DNA of 26,293 bases from Cristatella mucedo (taxonomy: Eukaryota; Bryozoa; Phylactolaemata; Cristatellidae): NCBI GenBank assembly GCA_009760855.2, contig WPIO01000273.1, positions 64,001 to 90,293 on the forward strand, read 5' to 3'. The position numbers were made by a program, and so were the translations under genes. The notes beneath the pieces were generated by a model. It did no database searches and was not told the origin of the DNA. It saw only the letters and a list, made by a program, of their open reading frames with translations. Below are positions 1-11,678 of the stretch, in pieces. Positions within the stretch are counted from its first letter, which is position 1. Each line of letters opens with the position of its first letter.

Positions 1-375
1 AAGATGACGCCGAAAGAGCTAATAAACCTGTGAATTGGTCAATCGGCTTCCACAGTCCAGCCGAGTACCGACTCAGTTGCAACAGTAGTAGCACATGTCC
101 TAAACGATCCGGCTAGCTGATTAACTGCTTGTGTAGTCGGAGTTGACGTCCACCACAGTCGAGGGCTTCCGGTGAAATACACCAACTCATGGGCGTCACG
201 AACAGGCTACAAGGAGAACTCGGAATGTACAGGTTACAACAAAGAGTTTGCTATCCAGCTCCACTCGGCCTTGCGTGCTAACTAATTCCCTTGGGTGCTT
301 GGCCGAATCACTGGAGCAAGCCCACAACTATGCAGGTGCATAACTCGGCGAGACCGGCAGCCTCCAAACTAGGCT
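1..375. repeat. GC-rich dispersed repeat R1, copy 1, left part
   Basis: It matches 2,060-2,445 base for base in many runs: ggtca-tcggcttcc, cagccg--gtaccgactc, cggctagctga, accacagtcgag, cacgaacagg, ccttgcgtgc and gtgcataactcgg. The match stops where LINE copy A begins and resumes after it. The element is cut by the window start. No coding capacity was recognised and the strand is arbitrary. Confidence 0.8.
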
Positions 376-1486
376 TTCACTTCTATGCTGATGACACTCA
401 GTTGTACATTTGCTTTGATCCCTCCCAGCCTTCGAGAACCTGGAATTCTCTTAACTCGCTTGCTGCATGCATTGATGACATCCGCACATAGATGGCAGCA
501 ATTTTTCTAAAACTAAATGAAGATAAAACTAACCTACTAGTTATGGGCAAACCCAGTGTGATTCACATATTGGAAAGGCTGAAGCTCAAAATTGGCTCTG
601 CCAGCCTATCTCCTGTCAAATCAGCTCGAAATGTAGTTGTCATATTCCAAAGCGACCTCTCGTTAGACGACCGTATCAGCTCCACAGTCAAATCTGCCTA
701 TTTTCAGCTTCATAACATTGCTAAATTTGGGGCTTGTTTAGATAAAGATACCGCGTCTAAGTTGGTCAATGCATTCGCAACATCCTGTCTCGACTGCTGC
801 AACTCACTGCTTACTGGCCTACCAGCATGTGCGATCAGGTGATTGCAGCTGGTGCCAAACTCTGCAGCTAGGCTTGTCTGTCATGAGCGTCGCAGTTGCC
901 ACATTACTCCACTACTCGCCGACCTCCACTGGCTACCGGTCAAGCAACGATTTGAATTCAAGGTTTGGTCGCTCACTTTTAGGTCCCTTCATTCTATGGC
1001 TCCAGCCTATCTTTCCGACATACTCCCCCATCAGGCCAAGCATCCTACCACCAGCTTTTTGGAATCCAACTGTCTAGAATAACCCCATACAAATCTTAAA
1101 TCCTTTGGAGACCTTGCATTTAATTGGTTTGGTCCCAAAGCCTGGAACTCCCTCCCGACCTTCGTCAGAACGTCCCCTAACCTGACCACATTTAAAAGGA
1201 ACTTAAAAACATACCTATTTAGTACAGCATTTAGTGGGTCCCTGTGATTCGTCCTGCACGTGCTTATGAGTGCTGACACTGTGCATGCTGCCACTAACCA
1301 CATTTGCATGCTGACCCTGTGCATGTCACACCTAAACGATGTTATTTTGGGCGTTTGTTTATCAAACATGATTTTACTTACCATTCAATTGCAGTTCCCT
1401 TTGCAGAAAATGTAAAGCGCCTAGAAAGAGATTAAGTTATGTGAGGGTGCTTTATCAAGTACGTCATTATTATTATTATTATTACT
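366..1486 (+). mobile_element. 5'-truncated CR1/L2-like LINE, copy A (young, broken)
   Basis: It encodes the C-terminal part of a reverse transcriptase: FYADDTQLY (the catalytic YADD box) near 385, LNEDKTNLLVMG near 520, LDCCNSLLTGLPACAIR near 790, and LHWLPVKQRFEFKV near 925-965. A stop interrupts at about 840 (TGA after CAIR) and another after CIDDIRT (TAG at 489). Untranslated 3' sequence follows from about 1,083, with a hairpin near 1,415-1,450 and an (ATT)n tail at 1,465-1,485. The 5' end is missing, as is usual for LINEs. It sits inside a GC-rich repeat and splits it. Confidence 0.88.
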
Positions 1487-1665
1487 ACTACAACTTACTC
1501 GGCCAAATTTTCCTAACCAAGAGCCCCTGTAATCTCTCATCAATGCATGTCCGGCCGGCCATGCCATAGGTCAGAACCAGGCCTATCCTTTGACCTATAT
1601 AACATGACAGCTGCCCAGTCATTGGCAACCAACTGTACCAACCTCGGCTCCCTAGGTATCATAGC
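1487..1665. repeat. GC-rich dispersed repeat R1, copy 1, right part
   Basis: It resumes the match to copy 2 (2,450-2,610): taagagcccc, the cgcacatccggc-like stretch (here catgtccggccgg), ccataggtcaga and gacagctgcccagtc. Together with the left part it reconstructs the same layout as the uninterrupted copy, so LINE A inserted with little loss. Confidence 0.75.
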
Positions 1666-2039
1666 CACAGCTGAAAATTAATTACCCCGGCCTACCTGCC
1701 AGTACGGAACGCCCAATCGATTGACCTAGCTTATTACTTCTACCGTCAGCGTTTTCAATATAGCGCCCGATATCTCAATCCCTGTAGCTATATTAAAAAA
1801 AAATTGCGTATGCAAAACAGAATGTTGCTAAAAATATTTGCCACTGCAAGGTTTGCCAAGATGTAGCCAAGTTCTAGGGGGTCAGAGGCTATTTCCCACT
1901 AAATCCCGCCATACTTCGTGCAGACCGCGGCTTGCCATACCACCGAGCTATGGTAAGACGAGCGGCTCAGGTTAAACTTCTTTATAATATCGCATGCGTC
2001 AACAGCAAAGGAGCTAAAGAAGTCTACGGAGAAAGGTCC
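1666..2039. other. Anonymous sequence, GC-rich at right end
   Basis: No gene or RNA was recognised. From about 1,860 the base composition resembles repeat R1 and may belong to it. Confidence 0.5.
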
Positions 2040-2610
2040 TACATAAAGTAAACTAAAGGGGCGAAAGACAGTACCGCAAGCACTGATAAAGGTGCTAGTT
2101 GGTCAGTCGGCTTCCTCAATCCAGCCGTTGTACCGACTCTGTTCCAACAGTAGGAGCGTAAGCAGTAAAAGATTCGGCTAGCTGAGTAGCTGCTTGGCGA
2201 GTCGGAGTCAACGTCTACCACAGTCGAGAGCTTCCACCAAATGACACAAGCTCACAGGGGGGGGGGGCCACGAACAGGATGCATAGGGAATGTACAAAGT
2301 GTACAAGTGAACATGCAAATCATAACAACGAGCGTGCTATCTAGCTGCGCTCAGGCTTTGGGTACTCGCAGCCTTGCGTGCGTAGCCGCATCGCCAGGGC
2401 ACGCCTGAAACTATCCGGGTGCATAACTGGGCGAAACCCGGAGTATCCAACACCACGACCTACTAGGACATGTTCTCCTACATAAGAGCCCCGCCGACCA
2501 GTCGTCACCGCACATCCGGCTGCACCATAAGTCAGACTCAGGCGTAGCCGATGGCCCGTACCACGTTACAGCCGTCCCGTCCCAGCCGACCATACTTAGC
2601 CTGGGTACTA
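2040..2610. repeat. GC-rich dispersed repeat R1, copy 2, uninterrupted
   Basis: About 570 bp, richer in GC than the surroundings, and homologous to both parts of copy 1. It may extend leftward to about 1,860, where the sequence is also GC-rich, but that part has no counterpart in the window. It contains an 11-base G run (2,257-2,267) where copy 1 has three. Open frames on the minus strand (2,039-2,221; 2,411-2,593) are unrecognised. It may be a decayed DNA transposon or other element; no terminal inverted repeats were found. Confidence 0.75.
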
Positions 2611-3118
2611 GTTAACCAGATTTTCTGAGACATTTCCATTTAGAATTCAGAGTTGTGAGACATTTTTCTATCTCTCATACCAATATTTTCAATAATTTTA
2701 TTAATATTCCTTGTGTGTATGCACTATAGTGAGTTCATCTCCACTGCAATAAATTGTTTCTTTGTGAATCTACAAAGCCTCTGACACGCAGCGGAAATTA
2801 TACGGATTTGTATAGCACTCAAAATCTTAACGACTTATCATATTCAGGCGTAAGCCAAGAGAATTTTAAACGGGCAAGAAAGAGAAATAAAAAAGTGATT
2901 GGTTTTCTGAATCGGTATGATAGCTTAGCTAGTGAATCACGTTGAATTACCATCCATATAAGGCTAGATAAGGCATGCACAGTTGGCTGAAAAAGTTACA
3001 TGCCGAAATTCAGCTGCTTTAAATTGAAAGGGAGTTAAGCATTGAAAAAAGGTCATTTCCAATAAAATTTTAAGTTTCGAGCGAACTAAGGAATTATAGT
3101 ACTAAGATGACCACGTAC
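2611..3118. other. Anonymous sequence with a 63-codon frame
   Basis: The only feature is a plus-strand frame ending at 2,945 that could be a terminal exon (see findings). The rest is AT-rich with nothing recognised. Confidence 0.4.
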
Positions 3119-3975
3119 AACAATAACAATAATAATAATAATAAAAATGCACTTGATAAAGCGCCCTGAGAGAACTCAATCTCTGACTAGGCGCTTTGCA
3201 TTTGCTGCACAGGGAAACGTGATTGAATCGTTAGTTATATCATGCTTGATAAACAACATGCATAGCATGGTTAGGGAGGACATACACAGGGTCAACATGC
3301 AAATGTGGTTAGTGGCAAAATGCACAGTGCCAGCACGCATAACAACATAAAGAATGAATCACTGGGACCCACTAAATGCTGTCCTAAATAGGTGTTTAAT
3401 TTCTTTTTAAATGTGGTCAAGTCAGGGTATGTCGGGATGCAAGTCGAGCGTGAGTTCCGGGCCTTAGAACCATACGAACTAAATGCACTGTCTCTAAATG
3501 ATTTGAGGTTTGTACGGAATAATTTTAAACTTTAGGATTCCGAAAAGCGGGTGGTACGATGCTAGGCCTGGTGGTGCAGTAGATCTGATAGATTGGCTGG
3601 AGCCAAAGAATGTAGTGACCTAAAAGTGAGCGACAAAACCTTGAAGTTGATCCGTTGCTTGACTGGGAGCCAGTGAAGGTCGAAGAGAAGTGGTGTGCTG
3701 TGGAAACTGCGACGCCAACGACAGACATGCCTAGCCACAGAATTTTGCACCAACTGTAATTGCCTGATTGCACATGCTGGTGGGCCAGCAAGAGGTGAGT
3801 TACAGAAGTCAAGACGGGATGTCAAAGATGCATGGACCAACTTAGACGCGGTATTCTTATCTAAACAAGCCCGAACTTTCAAAATGGTAAGTAGCTAAAA
3901 GTAGACAGACTTGCTTGTGGAGCTTATGAGTTCGTCAGGTCATTCTGAGACGGGACACTCATATTCTAAGAAAAG
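3119..3975 (-). mobile_element. 5'-truncated CR1/L2-like LINE, copy B
   Basis: Reading the minus strand, an (ATT)n tail (3,119-3,144), the 3' hairpin and about 350 bp of 3' untranslated sequence are preceded by reverse-transcriptase C-terminal code between about 3,560 and 3,880. Motifs are CLDKNTASKLVHA, SRLDFCNS and LHWLPVKQRINFKVLSLTF. Frames are broken by indels. The 5' limit near 3,975 is approximate. No YADD box remains. Confidence 0.85.
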
Positions 3976-5251
3976 TCTCCTGGGACATAGTGGTTGAGTC
4001 AACAGTGAAAAGTAGGCTTTATAGTTCCAGAGTCGCACTAATTTTGAGTATATCTATCGAGTTAGTTTTAGCACAGCTCCTTTGTATAAAGCTGATTACA
4101 TTTGGTTTCATTCCATAGAAGATTTTACTAGTTGTATTAACTATCATTGAAAGTTGGACGGTGAAATGCTGCTTTGCTCAGCATGAACATGTTAATCTAT
4201 ATTATATCTATCCTAATATGGTGACAAGCCAAGATTACTGCTAACCTTTGCTAACAAGAACAAGCATTCGCACTAATAAGTCATTCATTGTCGTCATGCT
4301 TTGTCATACGATCAGGACACCTTCGTAGGCAAATATAATACCAGTCTAACCAACACTTTGGATCATTAGGGGTGATAGCTCAGGATTTACGATGACGAAG
4401 ATTACAGGCTAATAATGCCGAAAGTAAGACTCGTGAAAATGCAGCCTTTCAGTAGTAAATAGGATCTAGCCACAATGCAATAAGATACATTCTCTACGTG
4501 CACAAAATCAAGTGACCATGACCTGCTTAGCAAGTCAGTGTCAGTTTCATTAGAAGTTACAATTAAATTGCAAGTAAATTACAGGTACAAGTAAATTATA
4601 AATACAATTACAAGTAGATTACAGGTACATGTACACACGCAAAAGACGCAATACATCCTTAGAACGAAACTCTTGTCTAGAATGACACTTTAAATCCAGC
4701 AAAGGTAGGGCATACATGTTTAAGTACATAATTCCAGGGACCTAAATTACTGCATGCCGCTTCGTCCCAAAATTTTAATTTGAATCCTTTCGCATCGGTA
4801 AACGCAATACAGTGTTGTTCACAAAGAAAAAAATGCGTGTCCAGATAACTTATTTCTCTTATTCTTTTTTAAATTCTCCTATTCGGGAGATGACAAATTA
4901 AACCAAGAAACCAAAAGAAATCAAACCGAGAGATTTTCCACATTTGGAAACACTATAATTGGAAGCTGAGCCTATACGGTCTCTAAATTGCATAGCTAGC
5001 GTGTATATGTGGGTCATTCCAGACGAACATATAGTGCAGTAAATAATTGAAAAAATCTACGAGACGCTTTACATCTGATTTCCTCGCTGTACTCAATAAA
5101 TATGTTACTTTTATGATCGGATGAGATTATTTATCCCGGACACTTTCGAAGGTGAATCTTGTTAGCTACTTTAATTTATGTGCTCTCATAATATTATATC
5201 ACAATAAAAATCATGCTGTTAATGCTAACGCGTTATAAAACACGTTTACTC
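3976..5251. other. Anonymous AT-rich sequence
   Basis: Apart from the short tandem repeat near 4,560, no gene, RNA or mobile element was recognised on either strand. Confidence 0.6.
4560..4635. repeat. Degenerate short tandem repeat
   Basis: About three imperfect copies of a unit resembling aattacaagtaaattacagg, with gtac ends. No associated gene was seen. Confidence 0.6.
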
Positions 5252-5412
5252 CACCATTAGCTGATTCAACGGCCTCTTGTACAGCGACAGAATACCCCTT
5301 ACGGTTACGACCACCCCTTTCATCAGCAATAATGGATTGCCTGCCGCAGGATTGGAACGTGCCTTCTCGGGACCTAGATCATGAAAAGTAGCACCTTATC
5401 AACTGTGCCAAC
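5252..5412 (-). mobile_element. tRNA-derived SINE, copy S1
   Basis: Read on the minus strand it has an A-box-like ttggcacagttgataagg followed by a B-box-like acgttccaatcc, the internal RNA polymerase III promoter layout of a tRNA. It then shares caatcc, a gtaagggg-like run and ctgtcgctgtacaa with copies S2-S4. Confidence 0.7.
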
Positions 5413-5669
5413 GCTGCAGACCAGTTAGCAAGGAAGAGACAAAATGTGGTAGAAGATGGGTTTGGTCAAAATTTTACAATTCTTTAACTTGTTCTATGAG
5501 AAAAATTGTGTCGCATCCTACGTTAGTGAGTCCTCTCATTGCTCACAGTAAATACATGTCGGAGGAAAAGGCGTCGCTATAAAAATCAAGCCTCCCGTAT
5601 TCCACTCATTGACCAAATCTGTTTGGCCATTACGAATTCTCCTTGGATGGCTTTAACATATACTTTGGC

Positions 5670-6135
5670 GTACATTTTATTGTTCAGTTTAGTTCTTATG
5701 CTGTCCCACAAGTCCAACCACAGCTTGGCTCCTCCGCACCCAGCTGAACTGCTGCACCAGTTTCAGCTTCCTCGTGCCCTCAGGTCCTGTATGGACAATA
5801 AGTTAACTGTTCCATTTCTCCTCTCTCAAAGACCGTTGGCGTCAGAAGCTGTAGCACTGCAGGTCCTAGATTGTGGAGCTCACTTCCACAATTCTTACGT
5901 AACGACAACTATTCTCCTGCTGCCATCAATGGTTCGCTCTTTTCAGCAATCCTGAGATGCTCTTCCGATGCTACTCCCTACTACAACTGCTCTTTCGACT
6001 CTACAATTATTGACAGTCTCTCCTTTTTGTATAAGATGAAGTCTGTTTACTACCGAATGAGTACCGAAAGCCGCTTAGGCTGTGTGAGCTCAATGCAAAA
6101 TTCTCGTGCATAATACCCACATAGTATTTATGCCT
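5670..6135 (+). mobile_element. LINE fragment G, same subfamily as copy F
   Basis: The frame 5,539-5,955 runs into sequence matching copy F: HKSNHSLAPPHPAELLHQF versus [19 protein letters not shown], then LRSCMDNKL versus PRSCVDDKL. The DNA similarity continues through about 6,110 (aagtctgtt, gaatga, aaaagcc-like runs). It is a C-terminal and 3' fragment only. The left boundary is approximate; the N-terminal part of the frame is not recognisably LINE. Confidence 0.78.
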
Positions 6136-7699
6136 TTATGGAGTTCAATACTGAATACATTGTCGATTGTAAATGAGGCTCAGATGTACTGCATCTTCTG
6201 CTTTTTAAACCATGAATGGACCTGACTTTATTGACTCCTTTCAATTGAGCACTGACTTTATAGGGAAAAATACTTTTAACTCGATTTTATTTAACGGAGA
6301 GGGGAGTTAAAGATGGGATGCAGTTTCTTAAGCTTTACCATTGTGATACAGAAACCTATCTGTTTTGAATGCCGCGGAACAAAGATTTACTGGTTTCCAA
6401 TTTTTTTTGATAAGCACATTTAACGAGAATTTTCAAAAAATTGCTCTTCCAATTCAAACGATGGCACCGAAAATGCGTGACACGGTATACGAAGTGAATG
6501 ACGACCACAACAATCAATAAATTAACGCTGTTCCTAGCTAATTTCAAGTGGTCGATATGAATAAAAAATGGAAAAGTTATCACCACCATTCCTGATACAA
6601 AGGATAGTGATAGTGATACAATTGGTCGTAACGAATGCTTATATTTTTCAGTTATTTTAATACCTAGTTCTGTGGATTTTCCAGACATAAGCTTACAAAA
6701 ATTCGGGGGGCTAACATATTAGGCGATTTCTGTAGTTTAAATACGATACACACATATATATTCATGTGCATCCGCTTATTAAAAAATTACTAGCTTCAAG
6801 ATTCACACTTGGCAGCTGTTTCAGGTTGCTGTCTCGTTTCCATAACAAGTTTTCCTTAGGGACTCCCTTTAGCACAATACAACTCGGTATTTGGGGATTA
6901 CAAACAGTAAAACTTTATTTAATTCCACCATGTTAGCCGGGCCAATGATCTGGTTCACGATGTATGCTTTCTTTTTGTCTCCGAATATTTCAAAACCCGC
7001 ATAAAGGTATAAGACAAAGACAGACTTTTGTTATTTACGATATACAATCGCTTCGTGAGTGCCTAGAAAGATGTGTTCAGAGGGATAAGCTTCCAGAGGG
7101 TTAGAAGCGTACGAATCTGTGCTACAAAAAAACAGCTACAACCTCCCGTGTTTAACTTCAGCATTTTTGTGAAGTGATGAAACTAGTTTTTTTTTAATTT
7201 TTCAGTCCAAATATCAGCTTCAATCCTGCTTGCTACTGACCACGAAAATAAAATATCAACGAATCGGTAAAATATCGGAAAACAGAATGTTTTGTGCAGC
7301 GCAACATGAGTGGATCTAAATTAGGGACAGCTGAGACCTAATACAAGATTGTGTGCTGGGTGATTCATTAGCTGACAAAATATTTACATTAAAAGAAGCT
7401 AAGGACTAATGATTGCTAGTGAAGCTTTTACTGCTAAGGGACAGAGTAAAACTTTCGCTCGGTGGCATCGGTTGAAAACTCGGAATTTAAAAACCACCAT
7501 TTATAAGCAACCAATTTAGTCGGATATAGATGGGTGTTGTTTGGTGGAGTGCTATATAAATAAAACGCTAAAAGACATCAATTTTGTACTAATGAGTTAT
7601 CACAACACAGATAAAAACTGATCATCCACGGTAGTCCAATCAATTGGGGTTATTGTCGTACCATGTACAGTATTCGCATTGCTTCGGCAATCCCGTTTT
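6136..7699. other. Anonymous AT-rich sequence
   Basis: It contains a 110-codon minus-strand frame (6,688-6,356) starting at an ATG, with hydrophobic stretches around residues 24-43 and 55-68. No family is recognised, and the length is about what chance gives in this window. Nothing else was seen. Confidence 0.5.
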
Positions 7700-7830
7700 C
7701 TCGCTGCTGGCTTTTAGCTCGGGAGTAAGGTGCTAGCTGTTCACAACACAATGCTTAGGTTCAAGTCCTGCTGAGAGCAAACTTGCATTGCTTATTGCAA
7801 GCGGTCATGATAGTCTTTAGGATCCCACCG
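7700..7830 (+). mobile_element. SINE-like tRNA-related sequence
   Basis: tagctcgggag (7,715-7,725) fits an A box and ggttcaagtcc (7,758-7,768) is a near-perfect B box, 33 bases apart as in tRNAs. Stems do not fold into a convincing functional tRNA. It is more likely a SINE head, perhaps related to S1-S4 (shared taaggtgcta). Confidence 0.45.
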
Positions 7831-8039
7831 TTTTATATAAACATCAGTCAGTAAAATTGTTTTATATTACGTAAAATTCATTTTAACCTTTCTTGCCAGC
7901 CTGTGTTTTAGTTAGGCGTGAAGCCATTTGAGACGTGCAGACATTTCTAAAACTATTGTATGCAAGTATTTGCTGGCTTCCTATGCCTTGTAGTCCCTGT
8001 ATCATACTTACTGATTTCAAAATATAAAGCTGCAAACGT

Positions 8040-8145
8040 AACCTGCTGCTGGGCTACATCAATTACCTGGTCGCAATAACAATCTTACGTATGAACAGCC
8101 CTTAGTTCGAGTCTGCCAGAGTCTGCTTACTCGTGGACAACACTT
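8040..8145 (+). mobile_element. Possible second SINE-like head
   Basis: It resembles 7,700-7,800 at the start (ctgctgctgggct versus tcgctgctggctt) and at the B box (cttagttcgagtctgcc versus cttaggttcaagtcctgc). The A box is poor. Confidence 0.3.
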
Positions 8146-8632
8146 AAAAATTTAGAAGCTAAGCGGACAGCTGGAAATGGCTATGTGTGGAAATCATACA
8201 TAAATAGGTAGCTATTTATGTTCCCACGATTTTATTCTTGCAATAGTTTTCACATGAATTAAATTGCAAAGTTTTTAGCAAACTTCAGAATCAAAAGAGA
8301 ATAGTAATTTTCCTTTGTAAATTAAGGTGCCTTTCGTAGACTACTAATTACGGCAGCACATATAAAACAAATTAAGTACATGAATATTCGTTTAGTTTGT
8401 TTTAAAAAAGTCGGTAATGAAATCTCAGCAGACTAATTTCTCTTGTCTAAGATTCGATTCATTAGGACACCAGCACCGGTATTAGAGTCCTCGCTAGCTC
8501 GGTCATTGCATAACGCATGCAGTGCCCTTACACTGGCAGCTCTAAATACACCAACTGACATTACAGCTGCGCCATGTTTTTTGCGATACTGCACTGATAT
8601 CTACGCCGTATTGCTTGGTACCATACAAAACC

Positions 8633-8804
8633 CAATACATTATGATTGATACAGCATGAGACATACTTCGAGGCATTCGCATGCAGGCTAACCGCAACTT
8701 GAGCTCAGTCTTAGTATTCACCGATAGGTAGACCCTCGCTTCCATAGAGTCCAACTGTCAGGTCTATGCCGTATATGGCGATTGGGGCGTAGCAATACAA
8801 TAAA
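8633..8804. repeat. 172-bp direct repeat P, copy 1
   Basis: It matches 9,602-9,773 along its length: cagcatg-gac, tttcgaggcattc or cttcgaggcattc, gcaactt-gctcagtc, accctcgcttc, tatgccgtatatgg and cgtagcaata. No coding role was recognised; the minus frame shows MPRSMSHAV against MPRNTSHAV in copy 2. Confidence 0.75.
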
Positions 8805-9601
8805 GTCGTGCTTGCAGAATAAAAAGTGGCGCTGCTCCCCTGCCTTGGCTGATAGCAGCTATTTCGTAAACACCTCTCAGTTAAAATCTAACGGCAAAGT
8901 TCATTGTTCCAAATCAATTCAGCTTTCAATTGTGGTGCTCATAATCACTCGGTATCGCTGTCCAAAGCGATGCAAGGTCTACTAATGCTTTCGATGATAT
9001 TTATAGGGCTATTTTAGTTAGCTTGCTTCAAATTGCCAGGGTGAGTGCGAACGTACAGCGGATATTGTAGAGTACCTAGCATTGGATGGCAACTGACTTG
9101 TGTACTCATATTTTGCCCATTATTCTTTACAATGAGGTTTCCTATGGATAGCTCAAACATTCTTACGTTCTGTACTCAACAGCCGATAGGTTATTTAAGA
9201 GCTAGAAAATGATACATTTCGAATAGATTGTTTTTAATTTTAAAAAATCAACAATTTAATTCGGGCTGCAAGCATTGTAACCAGCTCCGTCAGCTGCTGC
9301 TCGTGCCTTTTATAAAGCAAAGTTGCAGCTAGTCGTGGTTTCTCTTGGGTTTAGACTAATTTGAGGTTGAAATGGTCGTTCCGGTTCACCATTCTAGACA
9401 GGCGAGCTTTCACTTTAATAAATCCTATAACAGAAGTAATACAAGTAAACAAAAAATAAGGTGACATGTAGACGTGTTAGAAAATTAAAGTAAAATAAGA
9501 TAATAGTAAATAATAAAACAAGTAATATAAAATAATTAAATTGAAAGGTAAAATTGAATGTGTCTGAAACCAATTTGAAAACAAAAAGCAAACATGAAAA
9601 C

Positions 9602-9773
9602 GAATACATAACGGTTATTACAGCATGGGACGTATTTCGAGGCATTCCAGTACAGGTTTACAGCAACTTGTGCTCAGTCCTAATACTCAACTACAGGCAT
9701 ACCCTCGCTTCTACAGATTTAAACAGTCAGGCTTATGCCGTATATGGTGAGTTGGTCGTAGCAATAAATAAAA
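9602..9773. repeat. 172-bp direct repeat P, copy 2
   Basis: Same orientation and same length as copy 1, 969 bp downstream. The sequence between the copies is AT-rich and unrecognised, with no reverse transcriptase, integrase or transposase motif. The pair could be two insertions of one short element or decayed terminal repeats of a small non-autonomous element. Confidence 0.75.
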
Positions 9774-11678
9774 GTAAACTTCATACGAGTAAAAATTGCT
9801 TTCATAATTTACAAAGCCACCAAGATCCCCATTCTGCCCGGCAGTGTCCGATATCAAGGTAAAGTGATAAGTTCCAGTAATGATTGTGCTCGTCGTATTA
9901 GTAAAACTTAAAAAGCGAATAATATCTTGAGACCTGGAAGTCTATCTACTGATACCTACACCACCGCCGGTACCTCGCATCTATAAGGTGTAAATGAGGA
10001 TCTTAAACCATCCGTCTTCACACAAGCTTGGCAGAAGCTTAATTACCACTTGATTGTGTACCTATAAAAGCTCTGGCCATTTGTGTGGCTACCTAATTCA
10101 TTCATATATCCACGGAGTTTTTCAGCTTGAGTAGAAATATTGATACTTCCAGGCATGCAAATCTCCTCACAATATTTGCCCACATGCTTGCTCTACCACA
10201 CGACTAGAGGTCAAAGGAAAATCTATGAAGCAACTGTACGGACCAGATCCCATGTCCCTGCAGATGGCGAGGTTATTATAATTTAAATCAAAAGTCGAAG
10301 AAACATGCACCGTGTTGTTTTTCTATAGTATATTATTTGTACATGTATTCCCGTTATGATATAATGATAACACTACTAGTCAAAATAGTAATTACATTAT
10401 TAGATTTGATAAAGTGCCTAAGACAATTCGACCTCTTTCTTGACCTTTTGCATTTACTGCAAGGGAAGTGATCGCATGGTTATATATCATATTTTATGTA
10501 GCACTAGTATTTTTTTTACTAACTCTGCAGTAACCATATAATATATATTAATACTGAAAGAATTAATTTTGAAGCGTTTTCTGGAAACTTGCAGCACAAC
10601 TCACTAATCGAGTTTTTACATTTTTATTCAGATTGAATAACAAATATTTTAATTATTTGCCTACTATGTTTAAGTCAATCTGAAAAATTATATTGTATAG
10701 CGTTCTAGCATCCAGTGTTGACAGGAGTTAAGTAACATACTTATTAATAATCCAGATCTTTAAATGAAATGAGTGAATAGTTTGCATTCATTTTCCGAGA
10801 ATAAACTGCTGACGTCAACAATGCTATATCCTCAATAGTGCTGTCGAGCTAGTTTTCGAAAGTTCCTGTGCTTGGCAGATTTCAGGGATGATTTCTTCGA
10901 CTGAAGAAACTGCTAAGGTACAGGCAGATAGACAGTACTATTATTAAATTTCATTTTGCCAAAGAAGCCTCTTAGAGTGAAACAGTGTTTTTGTGAGACA
11001 GCACGACAGACAGCGTTCGTAACCCCCATAAATGTAATGCCTAATGGGAGATATATTTTTTTAAGTTAACTGCGTTAATTAAATGGAAGCGAGTTCTCTC
11101 GTATTCTCCAAGGCAGCTTTTGAATTTTTATAAGGCTTTTTAGGCACCCCTATTTTATTATGCACGGTGAATAAATTAATTTAGTGAGGACCTATTAAGT
11201 CCTCTAAAGCAAGGTATTTACTCTAGATTAGAGTTTTTAAAAAGAATTATTGCTAACATCTTTTTTAATTTTCGTAGCTTTGTCAGGTCATATTTATTCA
11301 TGAAATTGTGGCACCTTAAACTCTATTATTAGTATCTGATTGTATTCTACTTAATGATCATAGTCGAAACCTTAAAACATAAACTATAAAGTTACCCGAT
11401 ATAAATAACTTTGTCTAAGTCTATTTGGCAGCTCAAGCTCAAACTAAAACAGTTTTATGTCACTGCCATGTATTGCTTAGGCTTCTATTATTTTTACTAT
11501 TGCAAATGCTTCATTCCGTGTTGTGTATAAAAGACTTATTGGCTCCGACTTCGAATTATATTCAATATTTCAAATAAATTTAGGTTAGCCGGACTAATGT
11601 CCTATAGATAGTAGCTTCATTGGCGGAATAATAAGGTATGATCAGGTGGATGGATGATGTAAACGGGGATGTTTAAAA
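9774..11678. other. Anonymous AT-rich sequence
   Basis: Apart from the LINE tail remnant at 10,385-10,510, nothing was recognised. A TGACGTCA octamer at 10,810-10,817 is an isolated CRE-like match. Confidence 0.6.
10385..10510 (-). mobile_element. LINE 3'-tail remnant, copy J
   Basis: Reverse complement of the LINE tail: tttgataaagtgcctaag, a degraded second hairpin arm near ttgaccttttgcatt, then ctgcaaggg and a degenerate tatatcat. It corresponds to the last hundred or so bases of copies B and D. Confidence 0.7.

Noticed and set aside
1031-1384. 117-residue minus-strand frame across LINE copy A
   Set aside because: Antisense shadow of the LINE 3' end; the same shadow recurs at 18,686-18,994.
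6356-6688. 110-residue minus-strand protein with hydrophobic segments
   Set aside because: No recognisable family; in AT-rich DNA of this size one such frame is expected by chance.
7715-7768. Functional tRNA gene
   Set aside because: A and B boxes fit, but the acceptor, D and anticodon stems pair poorly, so a SINE head is more likely.
10810-10817. TGACGTCA as a promoter CRE
   Set aside because: Isolated octamer with no gene start or other sites nearby.
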